From the NCBI GenBank assembly GCA_011524525.1, contig WTKE01000102.1:1-37763 (forward strand): 37,763 nt of DNA, read 5' to 3'. Numbering within the stretch: position 1 is the first letter of the stretch; each line of letters opens with the position of its first letter. Both the position numbers and the translations under genes were made by a program. Positions 21,691 to 31,123 of this stretch are shown piece by piece. The stretch comes from Bacillus sp. (in: firmicutes) (lineage in GTDB: Bacteria; Bacillota; Bacilli; Bacillales; Cytobacillaceae). A model generated the notes under the pieces. The model ran no database searches and was not told the origin of the DNA. It was given only the letters and a program-made list of their open reading frames with translations.

Positions 21691-22956
21691 TTATGCAAGC
21701 TTGATTTTCAAGACGACTGTAAAACCATCATTTCGGTTATAACAGCTGATTTGACCATACATATGATCCATGAAGTACTTCGATATATAGAGACCTAGTC
21801 CAGAACCATTCCTTCCTTCCACATTGCTCCCTCGGTAATATTTATTGAATAGCAACGGAATTTCTTCATCACTAATTCCTGATCCGAAATCTAACACGTG
21901 GAGTTCCAGATAATTCTCATAAATTTGAGACTTAATATGAACCTTTGTACCTGCATATTTATAAGAATTACTTATAATATTGTCAATAACCTGCTGCATC
22001 CGTAACGGGTCCGTTAAAATGATACATGCGGGAATGGGATCGTAGATGATTTGATTATCGTAATTCACATTCTCAATCAACTCAACAAGGACTTCACTCG
22101 ATACTTCGGCTACTGTTAATTTTAATTGTTCCAATTCTTCTAAAGTCGCATGAAACATATCCGTAACAAGTAAGTCAATCTGCTCTGCTTTTGAATAAAT
22201 AGTATTTATCCGGCTAGCCACCTTATCATCCTTTGCCTGCATCAGCATTAATTCGCTAATGGCTTTAATCGATGCAACAGGTGTCTTAATATCGTGACTT
22301 AATGTAGCCACAAGCTCCTTCTTACTCTGGTTGGATTCATACTCCCTTTGCCGAGCACCTTCAAGTTCTTCGCGCAATAGATCAAAGCTTTCAGTGAACG
22401 CACCAAAGTAATTGTTCTTGTCCATTTTTAATGGTTTATCAAAATTCCCTCTAGCCACATTTACCGCGAAATGCTGAAGCTGCTGAAAGGGTTTTAGTAT
22501 CGTTCTGTAAACATAGACAATATAGAGAATACTTAAAAACATTAATACCCCTAATATCAAGCTTACGTATGTAACCAGATTATTTTTCATTTGATTCACT
22601 AATTCTTGTGCGTTATTGAAGATAATGATTTTCCCAACAACCTTGTTATTTTGCTTCAGATCGATCATAATATCTCTATTTTTTATCGAATCATTTATAT
22701 CAATATAATGATTGTCTGGTGATTGATAAATCAAATTTCCCGAGAAATCAATAATAGAAAATGGTTGTTTTAGGTCACTGTTGCGAAAAGTTTTTCCACT
22801 TATTTGCCCCCAGTTTTTCTCAACCGTTTTCACCACATCATTTACGGCTACAACATCCACCTCTGATATATGACTATCCTTAATTAGGGTGACTGAGAGA
22901 ACAATACCCGCACTAAAAGCAGCAAGAATGGTTACAATGAGTAATCTAATTCTCAT
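21691..22956 (-). CDS. Sensor histidine kinase
   Basis: The 421-residue membrane kinase has TM1 at about residues 5-24, an external domain of about 100 residues (26-126), TM2 at about 127-150 and a short HAMP-like linker to about 185. The dimerisation helix holds the phospho-acceptor His221 in LSHDIKTPVASIKA. The ATPase domain holds NIISNSYKYA (N-box), DFGSGI (G1) and GSGLGLYI (G2). The external domain has the look of a small sensor (SIIDFSGNLIYQSPDN is PAS/Cache-like). Its ATG overlaps the regulator stop by 4 bases. It probably phosphorylates the adjacent regulator, and the pair probably drives the ABC genes downstream. Confidence 0.92.
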   Translation of the reverse strand: MRIRLLIVTILAAFSAGIVLSVTLIKDSHISEVDVVAVNDVVKTVEKNWGQISGKTFRNSDLKQPFSIIDFSGNLIYQSPDNHYIDINDSIKNRDIMIDLKQNNKVVGKIIIFNNAQELVNQMKNNLVTYVSLILGVLMFLSILYIVYVYRTILKPFQQLQHFAVNVARGNFDKPLKMDKNNYFGAFTESFDLLREELEGARQREYESNQSKKELVATLSHDIKTPVASIKAISELMLMQAKDDKVASRINTIYSKAEQIDLLVTDMFHATLEELEQLKLTVAEVSSEVLVELIENVNYDNQIIYDPIPACIILTDPLRMQQVIDNIISNSYKYAGTKVHIKSQIYENYLELHVLDFGSGISDEEIPLLFNKYYRGSNVEGRNGSGLGLYISKYFMDHMYGQISCYNRNDGFTVVLKIKLA

Positions 22957-23642
22957 TGGTTACTATCCTCTAGAACATATCCTGTTCCCCATATCGTTTT
23001 AATCAACTGGGGATCCTTTGGGTTTTTTTCAATTTTCTCGCGTAAATGCCGAATATGTACATTTAGGGTCCCATCCCCTACAAAAGAATCTCCCCAGACA
23101 TTTTTGAATAATTCATGTTTTGAAATGATTCGATTTTTATTTTTCGCCAAATAAGATAGAAGTTTATATTCCATCGTTTTTAGTTGAATAACCACACCAT
23201 TTACTCTTACTCGTTGGAGCTTTGTATCAATTTGGATCTGTCCAAACTCTAAAATATCTTGCTGGTTACTCGAACCACTCCCAAATCTTTTCAGTACTGC
23301 TTTTACTTTTGCTAGTAAGATGCTTAATGTATAAGGCTTTTGAATATAATCATCTCCACCAATATTTAGAGCAATGAGAACATCATCATCGCTAGAGCGG
23401 GCACTGATAAATAAAATCGGAACCTGTGTGGTTAAACGCAATTTTTTACATAATTCAAAGCCAGAAGTATTCCCCAGATTAATATCAAGAAGAATCAATG
23501 ATGATTCATGTTCCTCCAAAAATCGTTCACACTCTTCTGCACTTGTCACAAATGCCGTTTGGACTTCAAACATATTAAAATACTCACAAGTGGTTTCAGC
23601 TAAAGCTACCTCATCATCAATAATCAAACAATCTACTTTCAT
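22953..23642 (-). CDS. OmpR-family response regulator
   Basis: The 229-residue protein has a receiver domain with the acidic pair DD at 9-10, the phospho-acceptor Asp53 (ILLDINLG), the Ser/Thr site FISARS and the Lys in IQKPYT. It is followed by a winged-helix trans_reg_C domain (about 130-225): LKTMEYKLLSYLAKNKNRIISKHELFKNVWG in two parts and the recognition region TLNVHIRHLREKIEKNP, ending IWGTGYVLE. TTAGGAGA precedes the ATG. It is the first gene of the regulator-kinase unit. The paired TTAAGAAT sites before the ABC genes are its best candidate target. Confidence 0.94.
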   Translation of the reverse strand: MKVDCLIIDDEVALAETTCEYFNMFEVQTAFVTSAEECERFLEEHESSLILLDINLGNTSGFELCKKLRLTTQVPILFISARSSDDDVLIALNIGGDDYIQKPYTLSILLAKVKAVLKRFGSGSSNQQDILEFGQIQIDTKLQRVRVNGVVIQLKTMEYKLLSYLAKNKNRIISKHELFKNVWGDSFVGDGTLNVHIRHLREKIEKNPKDPQLIKTIWGTGYVLEDSNQ

Positions 23643-23856
23643 CGTAATCTCCTAAAAAATGATTATCCTAGTTTGGTAATTCTGGATATTTTTAGTATAC
23701 ATTACATTGGGTAAGGGAGTGTAAATATTTACGATTACCGAGATAAAGTGTTAAATAATTTAATGGTAAATCTCCCCTAGTGGTCACCGGCCTCATTGAC
23801 TATACAACAATCGCACCCGTTTGTTAAAGATTCATTAATTTAAGTGGCAAAAAAAC

Positions 23857-23884
23857 AGGCATTGGAATTAAACTTCCAATGCCT
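23857..23884 (-). terminator. Intrinsic terminator of the chemoreceptor gene
   Basis: AGGCATTGGAA and TTCCAATGCCT form an 11-bp stem around TTAAAC. On the minus strand it runs into GTTTTTTTG. The rest of 23643-23966 shows only the AT-rich upstream region of the response regulator gene; nothing else is apparent. Confidence 0.85.
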
Positions 23885-23966
23885 TATATATTGTTGCTAT
23901 CATTCTTTTTTATACTAAATACGGTAGTTGAGAACGAAAATTGTTTATCGTGATGATGTAATGCTT

Positions 23967-25424
23967 TTATTCTTTAGTCAAATTTTGCAAGTTATTACAG
24001 CTATCTTGTATACTCTGCATTAGTTTATAAACACTGTTTATGTTGTTATTCTGTTCTTCAGTGGTTGCTAACATTTCTTCCGTTGCTGCAGAGTGCTCTT
24101 CAGAAATGCTCGCAATACTCTCTGTTTCTACATAAATACTAGAAAATACTTCTTCTATATTTCTAAACCTATTCATTACAACTGAAATATATTGATCAAT
24201 ATCTTTGAAAGCAATTTGAACCATTTCAAAACTTTCATTAACCTGTGTGGCAGCTAGCTCTCCTTCTTGAGCAGCACGTTTACCTTTATCTACTTCATCA
24301 AGCACGCTATTTGTTTTTTCTTTTATTTGATGAATAATTTTATGAATTTGTTTTACAGTATTGCCACTTTGTTCAGCGAGTTTTCTAACCTCATCTGCTA
24401 CAACTGCAAACCCTTTCCCCGCCTCTCCAGCTCTGGAAGCTTCAATGGCTGCATTAAGTGCAAGCAAGTTTGTTTGTTTTGCAACGCTAGTTATTGCAGA
24501 AAGAAAATTGTTTATTTCGTCCATGTCTCTACTTAATTCTTGAACAGTTGTGTAGGATTTCATAACCACTGTATTGATATCGTTCATTTGCTTATCCATT
24601 TTGACTATCTTTTCCGAGCCTTCTAAAACAACTTGGCTAGCTTTAGATGAAACCTCCTCCAGTTGATTAGAAACATCCGCTACCTCTAAAATTTTTTGGT
24701 TTGCTTCATTCATCATCTGACTAATCTTGGTAACGTTTTCACTTTGATTCACAACACCTGTTGTAATTTCGTGCACTGTTGTTGACATAGAATTACTAAT
24801 ATCATTTACTGCTCCCAAGGTATTATTAACATCAGTAATATCATTGTTTAAAGTTAATGTACCAGACTTAATACTCTCCATTGTTCTTTCTAGTTCTGTC
24901 AAATGAAATGTAACCTGCTCTTCTTTTTCTATGGTTCGTTTTATTAAGTCATCTCCCCATTTTGTTATAAAGAAGACAGCTACTGTAGCAAACACAAAAA
25001 CAATCACATTAAAAATAAATGTTTGAACATCAAGACTAGACATATATAGTTGAATGTAAGTTATAGATAAGCAATAAAGTAGGCCCATTATAACAACTAT
25101 TTTCTTGTTTAAGTACATCCCTGCGCAAATCACTCCAAAGAGCGCTACCAGAGTTGAAGATAAAGAAAAGTCACTCATAATAAAAAATGTTGCCATATAG
25201 ATCATTATTAACAGTGTTATTTGATAAATTTTAGGCGATACTTTCTTTACAATTAATATTGCAGATAAAACACCGAAAATTAATAAAATTATTGGAGCAT
25301 AGTATGTGGAATAAATACCAAGATAGCTAAATAGAAGATTAATAGGAATTGCAAGGCTAATAACGAATAGTATAATTCTACTTACTTTTGAGCTAAATGT
25401 GACCATTAGGTCATGATTTTTCAT
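23967..25424 (-). CDS. Methyl-accepting chemotaxis protein with six-TM sensor region
   Basis: A 485-residue chemoreceptor. The N-terminal ~165 residues form six closely packed TM segments (for example [50 protein letters not shown]) with no large external domain, so it probably senses a signal within or at the membrane. The rest is a cytoplasmic signalling coiled coil. The conserved hairpin tip is near 320-350 ([36 protein letters not shown]), the CheA/CheW contact site. No HAMP domain is evident. CGAGGAG precedes the ATG. It is a single-gene unit. A cheW-like gene is near the right end of the window, but not linked. Confidence 0.92.
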   Translation of the reverse strand: MKNHDLMVTFSSKVSRIILFVISLAIPINLLFSYLGIYSTYYAPIILLIFGVLSAILIVKKVSPKIYQITLLIMIYMATFFIMSDFSLSSTLVALFGVICAGMYLNKKIVVIMGLLYCLSITYIQLYMSSLDVQTFIFNVIVFVFATVAVFFITKWGDDLIKRTIEKEEQVTFHLTELERTMESIKSGTLTLNNDITDVNNTLGAVNDISNSMSTTVHEITTGVVNQSENVTKISQMMNEANQKILEVADVSNQLEEVSSKASQVVLEGSEKIVKMDKQMNDINTVVMKSYTTVQELSRDMDEINNFLSAITSVAKQTNLLALNAAIEASRAGEAGKGFAVVADEVRKLAEQSGNTVKQIHKIIHQIKEKTNSVLDEVDKGKRAAQEGELAATQVNESFEMVQIAFKDIDQYISVVMNRFRNIEEVFSSIYVETESIASISEEHSAATEEMLATTEEQNNNINSVYKLMQSIQDSCNNLQNLTKE

Positions 25425-25623
25425 AATATTTTCTCCTCGATGTCATAATCTAGTGTATTTAGAGAAATTGTACCACATATGAGCAGATATAAATAATAGT
25501 ATATTTTGGTACCAAAGACCTAGGTTACGAGATGCACTCCACATGTGTTGAGTGTTTAAACAGAAAATATTGTGACAAGGTGTATAAGTATTAAAGTCAA
25601 TCCAACTTTTAAATCTTTAATAA

Positions 25624-25704
25624 TTACTTGCTTGTTAGATTACATTTTTCATTCATTTCTTTAGAGAAACGTTTTATAGCTTCTTGTAATTTTTCCCAAC
25701 GCAT
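25624..25704 (-). other. Possible small peptide gene or gene remnant (26 codons)
   Basis: On the minus strand an ATG frame encodes a charged amphipathic 26-mer, MRWEKLQEAIKRFSKEMNEK then CNLTSK. The frame is open 14 codons further upstream with hydrophobic residues (IVFSLISCLY) but without a start codon. There is no good ribosome site. It looks more like the C-terminal end of a decayed membrane protein than a functional gene. The rest of 25425-25763 shows only the chemoreceptor upstream region with a TACAAT box. Confidence 0.25.
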
Positions 25705-25763
25705 GTATAGACAGCTTATAAGCGAGAAAACTATTTGTAGTACTTAATAAAGGTGGGAACTTT

Positions 25764-25949
25764 GTGGGGGTAAATGTACTGTGGGTTACATTAGCATTTT
25801 GTGTCGGCTTGATTATTTTAAATGTGTTTAATACGATTCTAGTGGAACGGATGAATAGTGATGTGGCTTTTGCTATATCTGGGATCGTACTTCTTGTTAG
25901 TGGTATGGCCTATCTCGTTACATGCGGGATCATGTTAGAAGCGTTATAG
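25764..25949 (+). CDS. Small two-TM membrane protein of unknown function
   Basis: I do not recognise this 61-residue protein. Two hydrophobic segments (about residues 5-25, VLWVTLAFCVGLIILNVF, and 36-58, AISGIVLLVSGMAYLVTCGI) are joined by a short polar loop VERMNSDV, suggesting a helical hairpin in the membrane. The start is a GTG with AAAGGTGG 7 bases upstream. A strong terminator follows at once, so it is a real, independent unit. It stands between the chemoreceptor and a glycosyltransferase and shows no clear link to either. Confidence 0.7.
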   Translation: MGVNVLWVTLAFCVGLIILNVFNTILVERMNSDVAFAISGIVLLVSGMAYLVTCGIMLEAL

Positions 25950-25966
25950 AGGTATTATTTTCTCTT

Positions 25967-26000
25967 AAACAGGAGTTCCGATCATTCAGAACTCCTGTTT
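25967..26000 (+). terminator. Terminator of the small membrane protein gene
   Basis: AAACAGGAGTTC and GAACTCCTGTTT form a perfect 12-bp stem around a 10-base loop. The T-run is short, so termination rests on the stem. Confidence 0.75.
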
Positions 26001-26136
26001 AAATCTATAGTTTTTCCATTTCCCAGTTGCCCATGAACCAATAAAATCTCCTAAAGCGCTTAGTTACTCCATCATCTTTTTATACTCCCCTTTTCTAGTT
26101 ATCTGTGTACGCCCCAACCTATAGAGAGTCCATCAT

Positions 26137-26164
26137 TTGTTCTTTCCAATTGAAAAGGTATAAT
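26137..26164 (+). promoter_or_regulatory. Sigma-A promoter of the glycosyltransferase gene
   Basis: TTGTTC (26137-26142) and TATAAT (26159-26164) are 16 bases apart. A second TATAAT lies at about 26171. The start codon is 32 bases after the first. Confidence 0.65.
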
Positions 26165-26196
26165 CACATTATAATACTTATCAAAAGGGTGTTTTG

Positions 26197-27354
26197 ATGA
26201 CCTTATATCTAATGGTTTCTTCTTTATTAGCTATCAGCATTGTGGTTTGGCTTCTGATTTTTATTGATGCAAAGCTGGGGCTTCATAGAATCGATCGTCT
26301 TGAAAACGAACCTGTAGCTCAGGATGGCCCTCTCGTCTCCATTATTGTTGCGGCACGTAATGAGGAAATCGGATTAAAAGAAAGCTTACAAAGTCAATTT
26401 TCGCAAAGTTATCGTCATTTGGAGTGGGTTTTGGTTAATGACCGATCAACCGATACTACGCCAGTCATCATGAATGAAATGCAATCTGCAAACAATAATG
26501 TAAACGTTATCCATATTACTGAACTTCCACCAGGATGGTTAGGGAAGAACCATGCGTTGTTTGTTGGCGCCAAAGAAGCTAAAGGAGAATTTCTATTATT
26601 CACAGATGCGGATGTATTGTTTCACAAAGATGCCATGTCAAAAGCGGTTCATTATTTTATGAACCATGAACTAGACCACTTAACGGCTGCTCCGAATTTA
26701 CGTGGGAAGCGTTTATGGTTAAATAGCTTTATCGCCTTTTTTATGTTTGGATTTTCTTATTTTAAGCGTCCTTGGTTAGCTAACAATCCTCGTTCTAAAG
26801 TAGGAATTGGAATTGGAGCGTTTAACTTAGTGAGAAAGGAAGCTTATGAGAAGCTTGGAACTCATGAAGTAATAAAAATGCGTCCGGATGACGATTTAAT
26901 GCTCGGGAAAAAGATGAAGGAAATGGGTTTTAGACATCGGATGATTACGGCACTGACTCTCCTTGAGGTAGAGTGGTATTCAACGTTAAAAGAAGCATTT
27001 ATTGGCTTAGAGAAAAATACATTTGCTGGTTTACATTACCGAATTAGTATGGTTCTGTTTGCCATCTTCGGAGTGTTTGTGTCACAGGTTCTCCCCTTCC
27101 TTACATTATTTTCTTTTGACCGTTTACTCATTACCTTAAGTGTTGGGAATGTTCTTTTACTCGGGATGATCTATTCCATGATTATATTAAGAATGACTAG
27201 ATATTCGACCTGGATGTTTCTGCTCTTTCCTTTCACAGCATTATTGTTTATTTATTCCATTATTCGTGCTAGCTTCCTTACCTTTATACGAGGTGGAATT
27301 GTTTGGAGAGGGACCAAATATCGTTTAAAAGATTTACGTGATAATGAGGCGTAA
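26197..27354 (+). CDS. Family 2 glycosyltransferase, membrane-bound
   Basis: The 385-residue enzyme should transfer a sugar from a nucleotide donor to a lipid or surface acceptor at the cytoplasmic face. TM1 is at about residues 2-24. The GT-A domain has VSIIVAARNEE, LVNDRSTD, the metal motif FTDADVLF (DxD) and MRPDDDLMLGKKMKE, where the general base is expected; the usual QxxRW is not clear. At the C-terminus three to four TM segments follow (about 285-360). The architecture resembles HpnB-like and carotenoid glycosyltransferases. AAGGGTG lies 5 bases before the ATG at 26197. It stands alone. The acceptor cannot be read from the sequence. Confidence 0.85.
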   Translation: MTLYLMVSSLLAISIVVWLLIFIDAKLGLHRIDRLENEPVAQDGPLVSIIVAARNEEIGLKESLQSQFSQSYRHLEWVLVNDRSTDTTPVIMNEMQSANNNVNVIHITELPPGWLGKNHALFVGAKEAKGEFLLFTDADVLFHKDAMSKAVHYFMNHELDHLTAAPNLRGKRLWLNSFIAFFMFGFSYFKRPWLANNPRSKVGIGIGAFNLVRKEAYEKLGTHEVIKMRPDDDLMLGKKMKEMGFRHRMITALTLLEVEWYSTLKEAFIGLEKNTFAGLHYRISMVLFAIFGVFVSQVLPFLTLFSFDRLLITLSVGNVLLLGMIYSMIILRMTRYSTWMFLLFPFTALLFIYSIIRASFLTFIRGGIVWRGTKYRLKDLRDNEA

Positions 27355-27364
27355 TTTTTTTCAT

Positions 27365-27378
27365 AAGAAACGTTTCTT
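27365..27378. promoter_or_regulatory. Perfect 14-bp palindrome upstream of namA
   Basis: AAGAAACGTTTCTT is a perfect palindrome 47 bases before the namA start, overlapping a possible -35 (TTGCTA, 27377-27382) that has TATATC 16 bases downstream. It is a candidate operator; the regulator is unknown. Confidence 0.5.
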
Positions 27379-27424
27379 GCTACACTATAGATATTTAGTA
27401 TATCGAAAGACTAGGAGGATATAA

Positions 27425-28444
27425 ATGCAAAGTAAGCTGTTTAGTACTTATACAATCAAGGATGTTACATTTAAAAATCGTATTGTTATGGCACCCATGT
27501 GCATGTATTCAAGCCATGAACAAGACGGACATATCCAAGACTGGCATCGCACTCATTATTTAAGTAGAGCAGTTGGGCAGGTTGGCCTTATTATATTAGA
27601 AGCAACTGCTGTGACACCTCAAGGGCGAATCTCTCCTTATGATTTAGGTATTTGGAGCGATGAACATATCCAAGGATTAAAGGAATTGTCTGACGGTATG
27701 AAAGCCTATGGTGCTAAGACTGGCATCCAAATCGCACATGCGGGTAGGAAAGCAGAACTAGAAGGAGAAATTTTAGCCCCTTCTTCCATTCCTTTTAATG
27801 ACAAAATGAAAACACCAAAGGAAATGACTGTAGAAGATATTCAAGAAACGGTGGAAGCCTTCAAGCAAGCTGCACGTCGATCGAAGGAAGCTGGATTTGA
27901 TGTGATTGAAATTCATGCGGCCCATGGATATTTAATTAACGAATTCCTGTCTCCTTTATCCAACCAACGTACGGATGAATACGGCGGATCAATCGAAAAT
28001 CGCTACCGCTTCCTACAAGAGGTTATCAAGGCCGTTAAAGAAGTTTGGGTGGGAGTATTATTCGTCCGAGTTTCAGCTACAGATTGGGCTGAAAACGGCT
28101 TACAGGTAGAAGATTATGTCACAATGGCAAAATGGATGAAGGCACAAGGCGTAGACCTCATTGATGTTAGTTCGGGAGCTGTTGTACCTGCAAGAATTCC
28201 CACATTCCCAGGTTACCAAGTTCCATTTGCTGATCAAATTAAACAAGAAGCTCACATTCCAACAGGAGCTGTTGGCTTAATCACAAATTCGCTACATGCA
28301 GAAGAAATTTTACAAAATGAACGAGCAGATCTAGTTCTTTTGGCTAGAGAGCTCCTGCGCGATCCATACTGGCCAAGAACAGCTGCAAAAGAGCTTGGTG
28401 TAGAGCTCGAATCTCCGGTACAGTACAGTAGAGGCTGGAATTAG
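27425..28444 (+). CDS. namA: NADPH dehydrogenase NamA (YqjM), old yellow enzyme
   Basis: NamA is an FMN-dependent ene-reductase that reduces activated double bonds and nitro compounds with NADPH, probably in xenobiotic and oxidative defence. The 339-residue protein shows the YqjM-subclass hallmarks: Cys26 (MAPMCMYSS), the substrate-binding H164, H167 and catalytic Tyr169 (IHAAHGYL), Q102 and R215-region barrel motifs, and the C-terminal Arg finger end (YSRGWN). Length and key positions match B. subtilis YqjM. GGAGGAT precedes the ATG. It is a single gene with a hairpin terminator shared with rnz. Confidence 0.96.
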   Translation: MQSKLFSTYTIKDVTFKNRIVMAPMCMYSSHEQDGHIQDWHRTHYLSRAVGQVGLIILEATAVTPQGRISPYDLGIWSDEHIQGLKELSDGMKAYGAKTGIQIAHAGRKAELEGEILAPSSIPFNDKMKTPKEMTVEDIQETVEAFKQAARRSKEAGFDVIEIHAAHGYLINEFLSPLSNQRTDEYGGSIENRYRFLQEVIKAVKEVWVGVLFVRVSATDWAENGLQVEDYVTMAKWMKAQGVDLIDVSSGAVVPARIPTFPGYQVPFADQIKQEAHIPTGAVGLITNSLHAEEILQNERADLVLLARELLRDPYWPRTAAKELGVELESPVQYSRGWN

Positions 28445-28451
28445 TATTTGA

Positions 28452-28487
28452 AAATAAATCGGGACCAAGTCGGTACCCGATTTATTT
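28452..28487. terminator. Bidirectional terminator between namA and rnz
   Basis: AAATAAATCGGG (28452-28463) and CCCGATTTATTT (28476-28487) form a 12-bp stem; the rnz stop codon lies inside. Confidence 0.8.
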
Positions 28488-29408
28488 GTGTACAGGAATA
28501 GAAATTTCTTTAAAATCATCGGCGATATCGGTAGCTGGAAATACTTCTCTTGCTTCCTCCACATGTAATTGCGAAGCTCTTTTGTCGTATCTAGAGCTGA
28601 TATGATTAAGACACAGCTGCTTCACTCCAGCGTCTCGTGCGACCTGTGCTGCTTGTGTAGTTGTTGAATGAAAATAATCATACGCAAGCTGTTCCTCTCC
28701 CTTAGAAAACGTGGCCTCGTGGATAAGAAGGTCAGCATTTGAAGCAAGTAAGTAGGCGTTATCACATAGTCTTGTATCACCTAAAATTGTCACGATCCTT
28801 CCCTTGATATCCTCACCACGAAACTTGGAAGAATCAATGATAGTTCCATCTTCTAAAATTACGTTTTCTCCAGCCTTTATATTTTTATATAAAGGCCCAG
28901 GTGGAATATTTGCTTCCTGAAGCTTTTCTACTAATAAAGAGCCTGGACGGTCCTTCTCCACCACTCGATATCCATATGATGGAATTCCATGCTCCAATTT
29001 ACGAGCTTCAACCGTGAACTGCTCGTCTTCAAACACCATCCCCTCTTCAATCTCTACAATCTTTAGAGGATACTTTAAATACGTTCCGCTTACTTGCAAA
29101 GAAATGTCCACATAATCTTTTATCCCCTTAGGACCATAAACCGTCACAAGTGATTCTCCTCCTTGGAAGGATCGACTGGACAATAAACCAGGTAAACCGT
29201 ATATGTGATCACCATGAAGATGGGTAATAAATATCTTTTCAATGCGGCGTGGCTTAATAGACGTATGTAAAATTTGATGCTGAGTGGCCTCACCGCAATC
29301 AAACATCCAAAGTGCCCCTCTTTCATCCAACAGCTTCAGTACAAGAGAGCTTACGTTTCTAAGTTTTGCTGGTACCCCCGCCCCCGTACCAAGAAATAAA
29401 ATATCCAT
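28482..29408 (-). CDS. rnz: Ribonuclease Z
   Basis: RNase Z is the endonuclease that cuts the 3' trailer of tRNA precursors lacking an encoded CCA. The 308-residue product is a short-form (tRNase Z-S) enzyme. The start [18 protein letters not shown] is the family pattern, the zinc motif is [13 protein letters not shown] near residues 62-74, and LGDTR, HEATF and LNHISSRY provide the remaining metal ligands. The exosite region ([17 protein letters not shown]) is present. AAAGGAGCG precedes the ATG. It is encoded next to namA and zwf as in B. subtilis. Confidence 0.96.
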   Translation of the reverse strand: MDILFLGTGAGVPAKLRNVSSLVLKLLDERGALWMFDCGEATQHQILHTSIKPRRIEKIFITHLHGDHIYGLPGLLSSRSFQGGESLVTVYGPKGIKDYVDISLQVSGTYLKYPLKIVEIEEGMVFEDEQFTVEARKLEHGIPSYGYRVVEKDRPGSLLVEKLQEANIPPGPLYKNIKAGENVILEDGTIIDSSKFRGEDIKGRIVTILGDTRLCDNAYLLASNADLLIHEATFSKGEEQLAYDYFHSTTTQAAQVARDAGVKQLCLNHISSRYDKRASQLHVEEAREVFPATDIADDFKEISIPVHK

Positions 29409-29505
29409 TTTATACGCTCCTTTATGTAAAAAACCGACGTCAACAAAGACATCGGATCAAGTTCATTCTAACTATCACTATACCATATTTGTAGCGAGAT
29501 TCTTA

Positions 29506-30309
29506 CTATATATGCAGATCTCTCTTTTCATAAGCGATAAAGGTATAGATTGTCAAGGCTACAACTAATAGAACGCTAACTGTTATATATATGGCATCAT
29601 ACCCGGCTCCACCAATGATGTCCTTTGCCTCATAATATTTAAAAGGAGTGAAGACAGTAAGAATCTCCAGATTTTCGTTAAGGTCAATAGCCATCGATAA
29701 GAAAAAAGCAATTAATAACACAGCTGTAGAAATGCTGGCAGCTCTCTTTGGATGCTTTATACTAGCTGCAATGGATGTTCCCAAGGATAAAAACAGGAGT
29801 TGCAGGATAAACATACCACCCATCAATTCAGCAATCTCTATCATATATGACTCATCTGTCTTATTATAATAATCCACCATGGAGTGAGAAATCAAAAAAG
29901 TGATAAGATTTAGTACAATAATAGCTACCAATGAAGCCATCCATTTTGAAAAGATCACCTGTCTTCTAGAGATTGGTTTCACTAACAAGAATTCCGCTGT
30001 TTTATCTCTTTCCTCTTTTGAGACGATGTTCGCACCTAACATCACAGCATGAATGGTGGTCATAACCATTAAATATAAAAACAAAATCCCATAATAGCCG
30101 TTAACCGTTGTTAAATCTAACGAACCAGTCCCCATCATGGCCTGCATCGCCTTTGGCATACTAGCCATGAGTTCATTAATAGACTGACCGGAAGATTCTG
30201 TTGCTCCGTACTTACTCATTCCCCCAGCCACCATAGCAAGAATTCCTAGACACCAAATAACGAGTGACTTTCTTAGTGCTTTTACCTCTCTGGTAAATAC
30301 ATTCACCAT
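29506..30309 (-). CDS. ABC-2 type permease, second of two paralogues
   Basis: The 267-residue protein has six hydrophobic segments and the ABC-2 membrane layout: TM1 near 17-33, an external loop with GQSINELMASMPKAMQAMMG, then TLSKEERDKTAEFLLVKPISR-like coupling sequence (here NIVSKEERDKTAEFLLVKPI) between TM2 and TM3. It is clearly related to the preceding permease in the operon, with matched starts (MVN-F-x-E-x-KA-RKS) and the same loop, so it is a tandem duplication. AAGGAGGGG precedes the ATG at 30309. The two would form a heterodimeric channel with the ATPase encoded upstream. Confidence 0.9.
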   Translation of the reverse strand: MVNVFTREVKALRKSLVIWCLGILAMVAGGMSKYGATESSGQSINELMASMPKAMQAMMGTGSLDLTTVNGYYGILFLYLMVMTTIHAVMLGANIVSKEERDKTAEFLLVKPISRRQVIFSKWMASLVAIIVLNLITFLISHSMVDYYNKTDESYMIEIAELMGGMFILQLLFLSLGTSIAASIKHPKRAASISTAVLLIAFFLSMAIDLNENLEILTVFTPFKYYEAKDIIGGAGYDAIYITVSVLLVVALTIYTFIAYEKRDLHI

Positions 30310-30322
30310 AACCCCTCCTTCC

Positions 30323-31123
30323 TTACACCGATCCCATATCCCTTTTTGTATAGATGAAAAAGCTTGCGACAAGAGCTGTGATTACCCACACCAATCCGAC
30401 TATCAGATACGACCATTCATACTGACTGTTTTTTATAATATACATGTAGTCAAAATACTTAAATGGAGTGAGATATCGAACAGAAGCTTCACCCACTGTA
30501 GCCCCAAACATTCCAATAAAAAAGAAAGAAAAGACGACACCTAGTGATAAAGAAAGAACGGATTTCAACTTTGGCAATAGCATGGATGCAATCACCCCTA
30601 TGGCTAAAAACATTATCTGGACAAAAAAGAGAGTGAAGGAAAGAAGAAAAAATGCTTGTTCATTAAAATTCTCCGTCTTTACATATAAAGCAATGATATA
30701 AGCAAAGAGAATAAAGAATAGGCTAGTAATTGCAATAGATACAAATGCTGCTGAGAGCTTTGACACAATGATCGTTGACCTTGAAACCGGCTTGGTAAGG
30801 AGAAAATCAACTGTCTTTTCGCGTACCTCCTTGGATAGGATCGAAGCACCTAACATCATCGCCTGTATCGCACCGCATAACGCAATATACATATACACAT
30901 ATGAGTAAAACCCAAGGAGGCTAGTAAAGCTACCTATTTCAATCCCAACCGCTTTGCGTAATGTTTCCGGGAGGGTTTTTAAAAGCTCGTTCACTTGTTC
31001 CGCATCTTTCGCAAAGGAAGGAAAAAGTGACATAAAAAAGAGCACAAGGGTGATAAGGGAGACACTCCAGATAATCGTCGACTTTCGATAAGCTTTTATT
31101 TCATGAAGAAAGATATTCACCAT
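30323..31123 (-). CDS. ABC-2 type permease, first of two paralogues
   Basis: The 266-residue integral membrane protein has six TM segments. Its first is STIIWSVSLITLVLFFMSLF, and the second is followed by ASILSKEVREKTVDFLLTKPVSR (cited as SKEVREKTVDFLLTKP), the cytoplasmic coupling stretch shared with its paralogue. The ATG immediately follows the ATPase stop (TAGATG), with AGGAGGAG as ribosome site. The unit ATPase-permease-permease resembles bacitracin/lantibiotic or multidrug ABC-2 exporters, but no substrate evidence is present. Confidence 0.9.
   Translation of the reverse strand: MVNIFLHEIKAYRKSTIIWSVSLITLVLFFMSLFPSFAKDAEQVNELLKTLPETLRKAVGIEIGSFTSLLGFYSYVYMYIALCGAIQAMMLGASILSKEVREKTVDFLLTKPVSRSTIIVSKLSAAFVSIAITSLFFILFAYIIALYVKTENFNEQAFFLLSFTLFFVQIMFLAIGVIASMLLPKLKSVLSLSLGVVFSFFFIGMFGATVGEASVRYLTPFKYFDYMYIIKNSQYEWSYLIVGLVWVITALVASFFIYTKRDMGSV

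Noticed and set aside
18447..23642. BceRSAB-type peptide resistance module
   Set aside because: The kinase has a sizeable external domain and the permease has two FtsX halves with two external domains, unlike the BceS and BceB layouts.
23643..23966. Small gene or RNA between the response regulator and the chemoreceptor
   Set aside because: Only the chemoreceptor terminator and AT-rich upstream DNA are visible; no frame with a ribosome site was found.
26001..26136. Coding remnant on the minus strand (a frame reading RFRRFYWFMGNWEMEKL)
   Set aside because: The open stretch is about 24 codons, has no start and is closed by a stop upstream. Nothing recognisable supports it, so it was not listed.
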